Source: Lineus longissimus (lineage: Eukaryota; Nemertea; Pilidiophora; Heteronemertea; Lineidae). Taken from it: DNA of 60,000 nt. Every line of letters begins with the position of its first letter. Within the stretch, counting starts at the first letter, position 1. The notes under the pieces were generated by a model. That model ran no database searches. It worked only from the letters and a program-made list of their open reading frames with translations, and was not told the origin of the DNA. The translations under genes and the position numbers were made by a program. The stretch spans positions 9,803,001-9,863,000 of the forward strand of contig NC_088326.1 of assembly GCF_910592395.1 (NCBI RefSeq), read 5' to 3'. This document shows positions 10,424-20,856 of the stretch, piece by piece.

Positions 10424-10787
10424 TTGATTCAGTAATCAGGTGGATTTAGGCAAAAAGCATGTTCGCATTCAAAGATCGATAAGGCTGCATTGTTTACTTT
10501 TGAATCGGTAAAATAATACACGGTTATTTGAATTTGAATTTAGCAATCTCATCAAATATGCTGAATAAGGAATGAATGTATTCCAAATCTTCCCTTACAT
10601 GTAGATCCGAAATACAAGCATTTAAATTATACAATGGTTTCTTGAAGTACAAGACGATTTTATGAGACTTCATAGAACATTTTCCATTGGGTGTAGATAA
10701 TGGCTCGGACAGAGCGTCGGTATGGCAGTCGCCCGTCAGAATGCAGATCTGATTTAGCCAGGATGTAAGTACATTCGATCATTACAG

Positions 10788-11239
10788 ATCTGTTCTCTCT
10801 TCTGGCTGGCTATACACATCGCCGGGCTGACTGTTTTGGAGATGATTTTCACAGCGTCAATCTTTATCGTGTGTCGTTTATCCTGTACATTGCCCTGTGC
10901 AACAAATACCCGAAATGTTGTGCGTTCCAATATAGACATAACGCTATCTATGGAATGTGTGCATTTATTCCTTCGGTGTGTGATCTCGTGCTGGTGTGTT
11001 CAGGCTCTCTGCAGCCGACTCCAGTGTATATTTTTGCCATTAACTCGAGCAATATCGGTTGAATATGGACACGAGACCAGGTGCAAACGCCACTCGAGTG
11101 ACATTTTTATTCCTTTGGCCGGTCGGCGACTTTTTTTAATGTCACATCGGAGCAAGACCTATATCAGCAGAAAGTCGTCATGAATAACTGGATCGGAGCG
11201 GTTCCAATCCCCGGGCTTTATGCCAAAGCTCTTGGCTGA
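10788..11239 (+). pseudogene. E/D': decayed PAN exon joined to a D-like tail, unit 1
   Basis: After GTAAGTACATT...ATTACAG (23 nt from donor to acceptor) comes a PAN start (AGYTHRRADCFGDDFHSVN, then CNKYPKCCAFQY) like the functional exon 2. At about 10949, after YGMC, it runs into sequence homologous to D from position 5790 onward. The D' frame is broken by a T deletion in the T-run near 11132. It appears to be an old recombination product between a PAN exon and D. Confidence 0.6.
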
Positions 11240-11912
11240 GGCCAAACCAAGTGCAGGACCTAGAATATTCAAATTTATTCATAGTACCAATAGTATTAAT
11301 CATCACTTCGGTTCTGTTTAAAATATACATTTAATGTACGTACGTGCGGAGTTTTATAGTCTTAGCCCCTTTCCCCACTGATCGATTGAAGCATCAAATC
11401 AAATTGGCCAATCTGATGGCTGAGAGTCAGCCTTGTTTTAAAAATTGCATCCAAAATTAAATATCGGGCATCCTAAATATACTACCGGGGCCTGTTAAGT
11501 GACTAATTTATAAGTCGGTGGTGATATGCCCGTCGGTTAGGCAAAAACCGTGCTCATTACAAACATGTTTCTTGAAATTGCTTATAAGAAATAAACATTC
11601 AAAAGCGAAACATTTATTTTGGCTACCCGATACAAGCCGTTCTTAGATCGATATGATTATTCGTAAAATCGAACGATCCATAAAATCTATTGCATTATTT
11701 TTCGTGCGTTTTTGTTTAACTGATCGATACATATGGTCCAGTCAATGAATAAAAATACATTGATGCTTCACATTCAATCAGTTTGGAGCACCGGTGACAA
11801 ATAGCGTCGATAGTATAGGTCAGTGGTGCCACCTTTGAAAGACGTTGAGAGTAAAGGCAAGTGCACGCACAAAATAGGTACTCTTAATTTATAATTTGTT
11901 TGATATGTACAG

Positions 11913-12153
11913 GACAAACCTGCAGTGTATTTATCTCTATCTGTGTTGCAATTCATTTTTAAAGAACCATATTACAAGGTATGAACACAACGTCAGAGGC
12001 GGGTGACTCCAACAACACTATTTCTTTAACTATATTGCACATTTTCCTTGACAGGTTGGACATGTTCGATTCCACTGCCCGATTCTCCGCAATCTGGGAA
12101 ATTTATTCTTCAGTGTGGCTATGTTTCAGTTAAAAACCTACCGCTCATGTTAA
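11913..12153 (+). other. G: candidate exon pair before unit 2
   Basis: A 66-nt open stretch with good borders (TGTACAG/GACAAACC and TACAAG/GTATGA), then a 76-nt interval, then TTGACAG/GTTGG opening 33 codons to TAA. Phase 0 reading: DKPAVYLSLSVLQFIFKEPY then VGHVRFHCPILRNLGN. No family recognised. Present before every unit; a G insertion in units 3/4 and 5/6 shifts the second part. Confidence 0.3.
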
Positions 12154-12154
12154 T

Positions 12155-12519
12155 AGCATTCCGCGATGATGAGGTCACTGAAGCTGCTGCCCTCTATTTC
12201 CCCATCGCTGAATTACAGGCAATGTCGGACAAACATGCGGTTTCGTAATGGATTCAGGCTTTCTAACTAGGGCAGTTAGATTCAATCTGGCACATGTCCG
12301 AGTGTTGGAAATACTACATAATTGTTCTGAATATTTCTCTCTCTGACTCTATGGTATCATTCATGCTAAAAACAATGCAGGGTCAAAGATAATTGACTTT
12401 GAAAAAAGCTCAAATGTGTAGAAATAAGTGTCGATGTCCGACTGTCACGTGACTAAAACGTCATCAATATCTTATTCAAATGACCTTGTGAGCTATAAAT
12501 AGTAACTTCGCGGAATGCT
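12155..12519. mobile_element. 365-bp MITE upstream of PAN copy 2
   Basis: Terminal inverted repeats begin AGCATTCCGCGA (12 bp; 14 if the flanking AT is counted). The empty site is visible at the same place before units 3, 4, 5 and 6 (TTAATTTAGTGACTG or a close variant), implying an AT target duplication (12153-12154 and 12520-12521). No ORF of its own. Family not identified. Confidence 0.75.
12494..12502 (+). promoter_or_regulatory. TATA-like motif carried by the MITE
   Basis: TATAAATAG within the 3' end of the MITE, about 225 bp upstream of the PAN copy 2 ATG and absent from other units. Could act as a core promoter; only the motif is seen. Confidence 0.25.
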
Positions 12520-12727
12520 ATTTAGTGACTGCACTCCAAAAACATTCATTTATGAGTTGGTCGTAAGATCATAGGACAGGTGTGATATATCATTGCAGTT
12601 TACCTGCGAAAATGTCTACGTAATCATGACGATGTTTAATTCTTTAGTTCGATCGTTGTCCAATTTCCAAAAAGTAAATTATTTGAACCACAAAAATAAT
12701 CGGAGTATGAACGTCCACTAGACAAGT

Positions 12728-15700
12728 ATGCTGTTTTTGCTGCTCTTCTTTGTTTTCTGTGCAAAGACCAGTACTGGAAAATGGGCCAACCGTAAGTTAT
12801 GTCGAATATTAACCCGGTTGGTACGTGTGGCAAGACTGGCTAACCACAGAGCTCAGAAGCTAACCCTATTGTCTAGTTTGCCCATAGCTCGCGTAACATC
12901 TGTCGTATCGACTCAATACAAAGCGCGCATGCATTTGAAAGAATCAAAACGAGCTCGTTTTTTATCCTGACTCGAGCCGAGTGAGGCATCATGGAAGAGT
13001 ATGTCAGAGATCATATTATGCACAACGTCGTTACGCCGTTGGTGCTCGATTCGATCACCTTGCTACTGCGACAACAGTTGGTATGACGTTGCGCCGTACG
13101 TAAAGCCCTGTCTACACGAGTCAACAACCTTAAACACTAACCCCATCAACAATAATCAACAAGCTGTTGGAGGTGTGCTGATGCTTGTTGAGCAAGTCCG
13201 TCCACACTGATCAACACGTGTCAATCTTTTGTCAACATTTGCTGACGGTGTGGACCTTGTCTCTATTGTGTTGCAAAGTACACCTCTTGCTTTACCCGCC
13301 GTGAGGGTAGTAATGGCTTTCCGACGTAACGTCGAACACACACAGATATGGTAGCCAAGTAGGGGGTTAATTCCATGACGTGAAAACGACGAAATTCTCT
13401 ACCCATATCAAATTGCCATGGCAAGAAATGTGGAGGTCAGCCTGGGAATCAAGTGGGTATTCGAAAACCCTGGATCAACAAACACTGGACTGGACTGGAC
13501 TGGACTGGACTATGACTCAGCGCCATCCACCACCTGGATTTTATAAAAGTTATACAATTCCCACAACCCTGCCGAATCTCTTCCCGCCTAATTCCATCAT
13601 CAACATCATGAACATGGCGTCACCCGAAAAGTCGCCCGGGTTTTATCGTAGATTTTACGATAATTGGCGACGACAGAATAGGTATGGTTATGTATTATGT
13701 AAACAGAAATATGTACAAGTGCCCTAGACATCTGAGTGATTTGTGGGTCTTGACACGCCATTAACATGATGAAATTGGCAGATGTGTGCCACCGGACCGG
13801 CCTGATAATATCGATAATTCATCGTAGTGTATCGCCTACACTCATGTACATAGCATGCACATATCATGCACAGTGTAGCATAGAAGGATCGCACATGGGG
13901 TAGCCACGGCGAAGATGGAATTGGCCACTATAAGTTTATCAGACTGATACCATGTCCCATTTCCCCGTCGTTTCTCAATACATTGTTGTCGCCATGTTGA
14001 TGCAGGCGATGGTGAGCAGTGACGTTGATTCCAGTCCAGTCCACTCCAGTCCAGTGTTTGTTGATCCAGGGTTTTCGAATACCCGAATCAAGTATTAATA
14101 TCCTCGTACACTCTTAAAATCACCTGATCTGGTAGTACCTATTGCTCCAACTGAGAAATTAGCAAGCATCAACCTAGATGTAGTTGTCTCACCTATAAAG
14201 ATGAAAAAATGAAGTAAAAAAATACCATCAAAATGATTGAGAATTACCACTCTGATAGGTAAACAACTAATTTCACAGTCTGTGCAACCATATTCGATCT
14301 CGCATGGTCTTCCCTAACGATACACGGACATAGTCCAGGACGTCAGGATATGTAGTTGTTTTACGATCCTCAACGATAAGATTAGCCACAAACAGTTTGC
14401 CTGCCAAAATAGTTTTCAACTTAAAAATGACGATGTTTAATTCCACAGTTCAATCGTTGTCCAATTTCCAAGAAGTAAGTTATTTGAACCACAAGAATAA
14501 TCGGAGTAATATGTAAAGAGCAATCTCTAGTGAACTCACACAACTGTTTGACATGGGGAGCCCCCAAACCCCCGCCCTTCTGACATATATAGCCAGTACA
14601 TTGGGGGATGAGTCCCCCAAACCCCCTCCCCGTCCTCTGAAAGTGACAGGTTTTAGTCAGTACATTGGGGGGAAGGCCCCCCCAACCCCCCCCCCCCCCA
14701 TTGGACTCTAAAAATAGAATTCCTTGGAGACGCTGAACAAGAAGGCCCCATAAAGAAATAGTCCCCGCCCCGGCAGCTGTCTCATATCTGCTGAAAGAAG
14801 CAGCTCTTTGTGGTGAAATAATAATTGAATGCATGTCATGACACCCAGGAGCTTTTTCTCATTTCTGAAGCAGTTGCATGGTTGGAATGAATTGCCAAAT
14901 CAGTCCGTCAAATCTCTATGCAATGAAAATTGAAATGTCACAACTGTCTCCACCGACGTTGTCCTGTATGTCCTAGCAGACGATTTTTAAATAAATGATG
15001 TGATTGATATACTTGTAGATTGAAATGAATTATTTCTTCAATGATATGAAAGTTGAAAACCCTCTGACATGTCTGAGTACAAAAATGCAGAGGCAAGACA
15101 CATCATGCATGTCATGACACCCAGGAGCTTTTTCTCATTTCTGAAACAGTTGCATGGTTGGAATGAATTTCCAAATCAGTCCGTCAAATCTCTATCCAAA
15201 TGGAACTTTAAGACCACTCTATATTTGTGCAGTAGTGTTAAAACTGACTTTTTGAAGTAAAGTACGTAAATCGAGAAGAAGAGGACGTTTACTTCGTCTG
15301 CAATGAAATGTCACAACTGTCTCCGCCGACGTTGTTGTCCTGTATGTTCTATCAGACGATTTTTAGATACACTTCAAGACAGTGGCGCCGGTGTGAATAA
15401 ATCTACTTGCGTGATTGGTCAATGGCTCATGACGTCATGAAATAATTGCGTCAACAACGGGAATCATGGTACTGTGGTTGCAGTGCGTCGTGAAAGCAGG
15501 ATCGGCAAGCGCGGCCCGTATGGAATGCAACAAACTGTACCGGAACCGGAACTGTCATGGGTCTGCAAAAAAATTTTCAGATTCGATGGACATGATGGTT
15601 ATATGAATTTTGTTTACACTTTATATACATACGTAACCATTACACTCACTACGTTGTGTGAGTTATAATTAACGTCCACTAGACAAGTATGCTATTTTTG

Positions 15701-16786
15701 CTGCTCTTCTTTGTTTTCTGTGCAATAACCAGTACTGTTTTAAAAAGGGGCGAACCGTACGTAAGTTGTGTCGAATATTGAATATCATTACAGATCTGCT
15801 CTCTGTTCCCGCTGGCTATACACATCGCAGGGGTGACTGTTATGGGAATGATTTTTACAAGGTCAATCGTCATGGTTTGTCGTTTATCCTGTGCATTGCT
15901 CTGTGTAACAAATACCCGAAATGTCGTGCGTTCCTATATAGACCTAACTACAAATGCGCAGTGAAATTGAAGTCCTGTGATATTGTCACGCAGCCTAACA
16001 GTCCATCTCGCAATATGTATAAACGAATAGGTAAGGTCATAGAATTATATGTAAACAAGAAAATTCAGTCTGACATATTCAGATAATGTGACATATTCTG
16101 ATAATGTCATATTAACGGTTTATTGTAAAGTCTGCCGGGATAAAACATCATTTGACGTCGTTTTTCACAGCATGATGTGAGATTAAACGATATTGTTGTG
16201 ATCAGATTTATATCGATCCGCTGATTAATGTCATATTTACATATCAAATGACATATGCTGTCACTACTTCTACTACTACTAATATTGACACTATTCTGAC
16301 ATCAATCTAAATGACGTCAGGATAATGTCAGAGCGATAATCCAAAAAAGTGTATATCAAATCTTTGATGGGGGAGGGGGTCCACTCTATACCTTCCAATG
16401 GTGACGATGCCATTTTGACATCATTCAAGCCCATGTTATTAGCCGTCATTTGGTAAGTAATAAATTCCGATTGAAATAAAGCCCAAACATATAGCTGGTC
16501 TTCGTAACGTTCTGTTTTGTTTAACGCAGATATGTCCAACCGAGCGATATTCGTGGTCAAAAGGAAGCCACCTACCGGCAAAATTATAAAAACAACTAAT
16601 ACCACGCCTCCTGTCAGCGGTTTTGACTGTGCATTTCACTGTTTTAGGCGCTTTGATTGTAGCGCATTTGTACGTGACATCACAATTAAGAAATGTTACC
16701 TCCTCGACATATTTAAATATACTGAAGTCTTACGTACTGCTACGTTTGGGGGTACCGACTTAGGCCTACGGCGTCTGACATTGTGA
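12728..16786 (+). CDS. Secreted two-PAN-domain protein, copy 2 (exons 12728-12791, 15794-16030, 16530-16786)
   Basis: Same three-exon model as copy 1: 64 nt + 237 nt + 257 nt, 185 residues, all open, all phase 1. Signal exon reads MLFLLLFFVFCA with Gly-to-Trp after the following Lys. In exon 2 the variable patches read YKVNRHG, PNYKCA and SPSRN, a combination seen in no other copy. Intron 1 has gained a 630-bp transposon and a 1155-bp mosaic insertion; the latter sits just upstream of the alternative signal exon at 15689 and removes its usual leader. Exon 3 differs from copy 1 by a few residues only. A 365-bp MITE with a TATA-like motif lies about 0.2 kb upstream of the ATG. Confidence 0.6.
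13455..14084. mobile_element. 630-bp inverted-repeat transposon in unit 2
   Basis: Ends are inverted repeats of over 40 bp starting GGGTATTCGAAAACCCTGG, followed inward by TGGAC pentamer runs on both sides. Flanked by the 9-bp direct repeat GAATCAAGT (13446-13454 and 14085-14093); other units have a single copy with no insert. Nine-base duplications suggest a Mutator-like or Merlin-like element. It is non-autonomous. A frame inside (to 13727) includes MASPEKSPGFYRRFYDNWRR and ends near a GTATGG donor, possibly a captured exon. Confidence 0.85.
14509..15663. mobile_element. 1155-bp mosaic insertion at a TA site in unit 2
   Basis: Inserted in the B leader between TCGGAGTA and TATAATTAACG, with TA on both sides. 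Contents: G/C-run tandem repeats (14555-14700), then two direct copies of a roughly 180-bp segment (14829-15003 and, interrupted, 15103-15370), then AT-rich sequence. One frame at 15069-15260 (HGWNEFPNQSVKSLSKWNFK) loosely recalls the W-N-x-L-P ending of LINE reverse transcriptases; weak. No clean terminal inverted repeat. Confidence 0.6.
15689..15793 (+). other. Alternative signal exon, unit 2
   Basis: Signal-peptide ORF starting at 15689, followed by the same 33-nt GTAAGT...ATTACAG interval before the PAN exon. ATG is changed to ATA within FCAITST. Out of frame with the PAN exon as in unit 1. A 1155-bp insertion ends 26 bp upstream, so the usual leader sequence has been pushed away. Confidence 0.42.
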
Positions 16787-17511
16787 ATGTAGCCGTTTGA
16801 TGTGATGATGGAAACTAAGACTTTGCAAAGTGGGAGCATACGGCGATGAAAGTAAGTGTCTATGGGAGAGTAGTTCCAAGTCCGTTCGCTAGGGCAGTAT
16901 GTTAACTAGTGCACTGGGTAACATGTCCATACATAATTCCCAGGACGTAATGGCCGATCGACGTAGTGTCAGACACTGACAGGGGGAGGTCAGCCTAAAA
17001 TAATATACATGTATTCAACTCCTTGTACCATACAGTCTTTTACACAGTTTATTAGTCAAGATCAACTAGTTTGGTAGTTACTATCGCTCGAACTGAGATA
17101 TTAAATATTAACCATTAATTAGCTGTTTCCCCTAAAAAGGTAGTATACGAACCATGTGAAAAATACCATCAAAATGTTTAAGAATTACTATTTTGATAGG
17201 TAAACAACTAATTTTACAGTTGGTGTAACCATATTCGATCACGCATGGTCATCCTTAAAACGATATAACGATATCGTCAAGGACGTCCGTGATACCGTTT
17301 TTTTACGATCCTCAACGATTAGGTCAAAGGCAAACATTTTACACAACACTCTAGGCAATACGTTCCATTTCGACTCGTTATGCTCCTCAGCATAGACTTT
17401 CTCAATAAGTTCGAAAACAGAACCCTTTCACCTGACCATTTCAATCAGTCGTATCGACGACCTCTCTTCTCCATCGTGACTCAATATTCTTATCTTAATT
17501 TTATTTTTGAT

Positions 17512-17866
17512 ATGCGAGTTTCTTTTTTCCTCGTCCAAGTCTACATGTACTTGTGTAAGCATTTATTCATTCGGTGTGTGATCTCGTGCTGGTGTGGTCA
17601 AGCTCTGCAGCCGACGCCAGTGTATATTTTTACCATTAACTCGATCAATATCGGTTGTATATGGACACGAGACCAGGTGCAACCGCCACTAGAGCGACAT
17701 TTTTATTCCTTTGGCCGGTAGGCGACTTTTTTTTAATGTCACATCGCAGCAAGACCGATATCAGCAGAAAGTCGTCAAGAATAACTGGATCGGAGAGGTT
17801 TTCCGGTTGTATAGTTTCAATAGTTCCTCAAGGAAGGTCAACCGCAAATATTGTGCAACACTCTAG
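17512..17866 (+). pseudogene. D, unit 2 (stop codon inside)
   Basis: Same segment as 5746-6105. In the D frame, TCG is changed to TAG (about 17690), ending translation after CNRH. The rest of the frame is otherwise similar. Confidence 0.45.
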
Positions 17867-18270
17867 GCAATACGTACCATTTCGACTCGTTATGCTCCTC
17901 AACATAGAATTTCTCATTAAGTCCGAAAGTAGAACTAACTTGCCTCAAATTTTCAATCCGTCGTATGTCGTCCGTGACCCGATCTTCTTAATTATATTTG
18001 ATTTTAGGTTTCCTCGTCCAAACCTACCTGTGCGTGCGTTGTAATCGTCAACCTGCGATCCGTTGTGTATATTCGGGGCTACCGGCATGACGCTGTTATG
18101 ACGAGGAGTTTCTGAAAATCTGAATCTGAAACTTCTCGATTCGAGATAGACATAAAGAGATTTTAAACTCTATAATTTACGAATATTTAGCGATTTTATA
18201 TGATTATCATTATCAACTTTTATAACTTTGATTTTATAGTAGGAAGGTTTACATTGATTTTATAACTTAC

Positions 18271-18525
18271 CAACACAGCTAAAACCATCTTGCTCGTAGC
18301 CAGTTGTACATGGACAAGTGAATGACTCATTTGTGTTGGCGCAGACATAGTTGACGATGGAGGTACAATTGTGGTGTCCTGTTGCACACTCATCGACATC
18401 AGTACAACTGGTCTTTGCATCGCCCTGATAGCCTGTTTTACACTTGCAAGTGAAGGAACCCTCTGTGTTGGTACATTCAGCGTTTGTATCGCATCTGCGC
18501 GTGCTTGTATTGCATTCGTTTATAT
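18271..18525 (-). CDS. Exon encoding two calcium-binding EGF domains, unit 2 (only intact copy)
   Basis: Minus-strand exon of 255 nt, phase 1 at both ends: acceptor CTTCTTCAG, donor TGTTG/GTAAGT. It encodes two tandem EGF domains of the calcium-binding type: DINECN...NAECTNTEGSFTCKC and [12 protein letters not shown]...TNESFTCPC, each with six cysteines and the D-x-D/N-E-C start. Such exons come from extracellular matrix or receptor proteins; no neighbouring exon of a host gene is seen, so it is probably a captured exon. It lies opposite in strand to the flanking PAN and cyclase pieces. Confidence 0.8.
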
Positions 18526-19406
18526 CTGAAGAAGACAAAGATAGACAGATTTTTAAGTGTTTATTATCAGCAATATACCTCATCAGCTCGGCGTCATCTA
18601 TGCACGTTATCATCAGCTTCTTATTGACCTGTTTTCACCAAAACAAAGTATTTTTGTCAGTGTCTTCAATGACGACAGTTCAAAACTGCTACAATAGCAA
18701 GTTGAATAGCAGGCCCGACCTTGGTTGCAAAGGCAAGTCGTATGTAACTTAGTTTTTGAAATGATATAATTTCATTATCCAAGGATCAAAACTGATTGGA
18801 TGGAATCAGTGATTTGAACCTCTTTTTCCCTTACCGTTTTGACTCCGCTTTTAATGCCCTTTGGGTTCCCTCTTTGCCAATCACACAATTTCTATTTTCT
18901 ATCCCTTTTTGCACGTAAGGTTGGCCAGACAAAATGCACGATGCTACCTTTCAGGACAGTAAACACCGATGGCATCACCTCGTGGAGCTGGTGGAGTTTG
19001 CACTTGCTCTCCGAGAAACCTTAGATAAGATCAACTCACAGTCATTTAATGCTCATTATGTAAACTATAAACAATAGACTGACATAATGGATTTTATGTG
19101 GGATAACCTAATCAACTTGTTCAGCCCTCACCACATGCTAATCAGCCAGGTCTGGGAGTGTCCAGGAATATGGCTGATCAATCAGATTCTAGCTAGGGTC
19201 CCAAGCTGGTTTCAAGGGGCTAGCTAGCTTCAAGGGGCAAGAGCTTTATTACTTGCCAGGTTGCAGTGAGACGAACAAGTTGTTTAATTATTTCGTTTCC
19301 AACATATTTCGTTCCTGAATTTATCCTTGGAGTACCGGTTTTTTATTCCAACGTTTTAACCTGGGGAGTATACTTTCTAGCTTTCTTGTATATAGTAGCT
19401 AGAACC

Positions 19407-20054
19407 ATGACTGCGATTCAGCAGACCAAAGTAGCTATTGTAGGTCACAGTTACGTGCGTAGGTTGATGGAATTCTCACGAGATTTTCCATTGATGCAGC
19501 AGTTTAGTAATGTGGCTCCACCACTCCCCCGGCCAAACTGGTTAGACTTAGCTAATTGTAGTGTTAGTTGGCACCATATCGGTGGCGGTACTGTCGCAAG
19601 TTTGGGCTCAAACGCGACCATATGGGAGGAGCTGATGATTTTCCAGCCCCATGTGCTATTTCTGCAGATTGGTTCAAATGATCTAGATGCTCTAAGCTCT
19701 GCGTCCGCCCCCTTTACTGTAGCGTACTCAGTATCGGAGTTGGTGGAGTTATACATTTCAAAGATAACATCTTTAAGGAAAGTTTTTGTAGGCGGCTTGG
19801 TCAAGCGCCTTAAAACACGCACCAAAGACCTATCCGTTGAAGTGTACAATGACAAGGTCTTCAGAACTAATGGTTACTTGATAGATTTTTGTGACCCTTT
19901 GGGTCGCATACCGGTGAAGTTATGGCTTCATAAAGGCGTTTCCCAGCGTACTAGTAACATTTATAACAGGGACAGCGTCCATATGAACCCATTGGGAAAC
20001 CTCAAATTGTACCGCAACGTGCGTTCCGCTGTCACATCTGCTATGAGTAGCTAG
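19407..20054 (+). CDS. SGNH/GDSL-type hydrolase of the retroelement
   Basis: Encodes 215 residues from an ATG in good context (AACCATGA). SGNH blocks are visible: block I IVGHSYVRRL (Ser nucleophile; His replaces the usual Asp), a glycine-rich block II region (HIGGGTV), block III LQIGSNDLD, and the C-terminal DSVHMNPLG with the catalytic Asp/His pair. SGNH hydrolases of this kind are known accessory domains in some retroelements. Substrate unknown. Frame is open upstream to 19266 but the extra residues look hydrophobic and poorly supported. Confidence 0.75.
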   Translation: MTAIQQTKVAIVGHSYVRRLMEFSRDFPLMQQFSNVAPPLPRPNWLDLANCSVSWHHIGGGTVASLGSNATIWEELMIFQPHVLFLQIGSNDLDALSSASAPFTVAYSVSELVELYISKITSLRKVFVGGLVKRLKTRTKDLSVEVYNDKVFRTNGYLIDFCDPLGRIPVKLWLHKGVSQRTSNIYNRDSVHMNPLGNLKLYRNVRSAVTSAMSS

Positions 20055-20057
20055 GTT

Positions 20058-20856
20058 AGATGTCTTACTGAAGCTTATTGCTTTAGTTCGTTAGCTCAAT
20101 AGCATACGGTTCATATGCTTATTAAGTTGGGTGCATGGGCCGTCAGGCACTGTGCGCTTGTTTACCTTGGGTGTGAGTCTTAGACTCTGCTCATTTATGA
20201 TGCCCTTGTAGTTGGATCATTGCTCCCAACCAATTTGAAGCCCGCCCTTGATATCGCGAACCCATAGTTGGTGCGATGTTATGGTTTCAACAGTTTGGGC
20301 TTTGATACCCTGCAATGGGCTGGTTGTGCTAGGAGGGATCTTCCCCCTTTATTCCTGCACATTGTCTTGTGTATGTGTCTTGGGCACTCCACATATCTAC
20401 CTTGTGTATGGGTCTTAGGCTCTGCGCATTTATGATGCTCTCAACTGTAGTTGGATCGTTGCTTCTCACTTGACAGTGTGCGCTATCGATACCCTGCATG
20501 AGGCGGTATTGTGCTGAGGGCTATCTCTCCTCACTTGCACAATTGTTCGTATAGTGCATGAAGTTTCAGGCTCTGCACGTTAATTATGATGCTCTCAACT
20601 GTAGTTGGATCTTTGCTTCTCATTTGACTAAAAGCAATCTTAGATATCATGTACTCCTGTCTTGGTGTTCTGTGTTTTGAAACCAATAGACACCCGATGG
20701 GTTGGTATCTAGGTTGTTTATCAATGGGCGCTCTCGATACCCTGCATGAGGCGGTAGTGTGCTGAGAGTTATCTCTCCTCACTCGCACAATTTGTGGTGA
20801 TGCTGTTTTTCTTAAAGCTCATATATATTAACAATCACGCTGTTCTTTTCTAGACC
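20058..20856 (+). repeat. Non-coding repeats between hydrolase and Gag
   Basis: Contains three copies of a GTAGTTGGATCNTTGCT motif (about 20209, 20447, 20601), and two copies of CGATACCCTGCATGAGGCGG followed by CTATCTCTCCTCAC-like sequence (about 20488 and 20736). Probably terminal/junction repeats of the element rather than a gene. Confidence 0.65.

Larger units (their letters stand above)
72..12727 (+). repeat. Tandem macro-unit 1
   Basis: First visible unit of the array, 12.66 kb. Map: signal exon 72-135; A-tail to 555; extra copy of the B leader 556-729; foreign composite 730-3090; A-tail resumes 3091-3720 (repeating 405-552); B leader 3721-4025; PAN exon 4026-4262; PAN exon 4772-5028; D 5746-6105; truncated EGF 6496-6696 (minus); cyclase pieces 7129-8778; spacer F 8779-10787; E/D' 10788-11239; G exons 11913-12153; MITE 12155-12519. 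Stretches between these hold no gene I can support. The cyclase pieces and D are damaged here while the PAN exons are open. Confidence 0.9.

Noticed and set aside
12048-12248. 66-codon ORF across the G exon and MITE
   Set aside because: Crosses the MITE border and is missing in other units.
19266-19406. Upstream extension of the hydrolase ORF
   Set aside because: No good start context and hydrophobic text unlike the SGNH domain; the ATG at 19407 fits family length.
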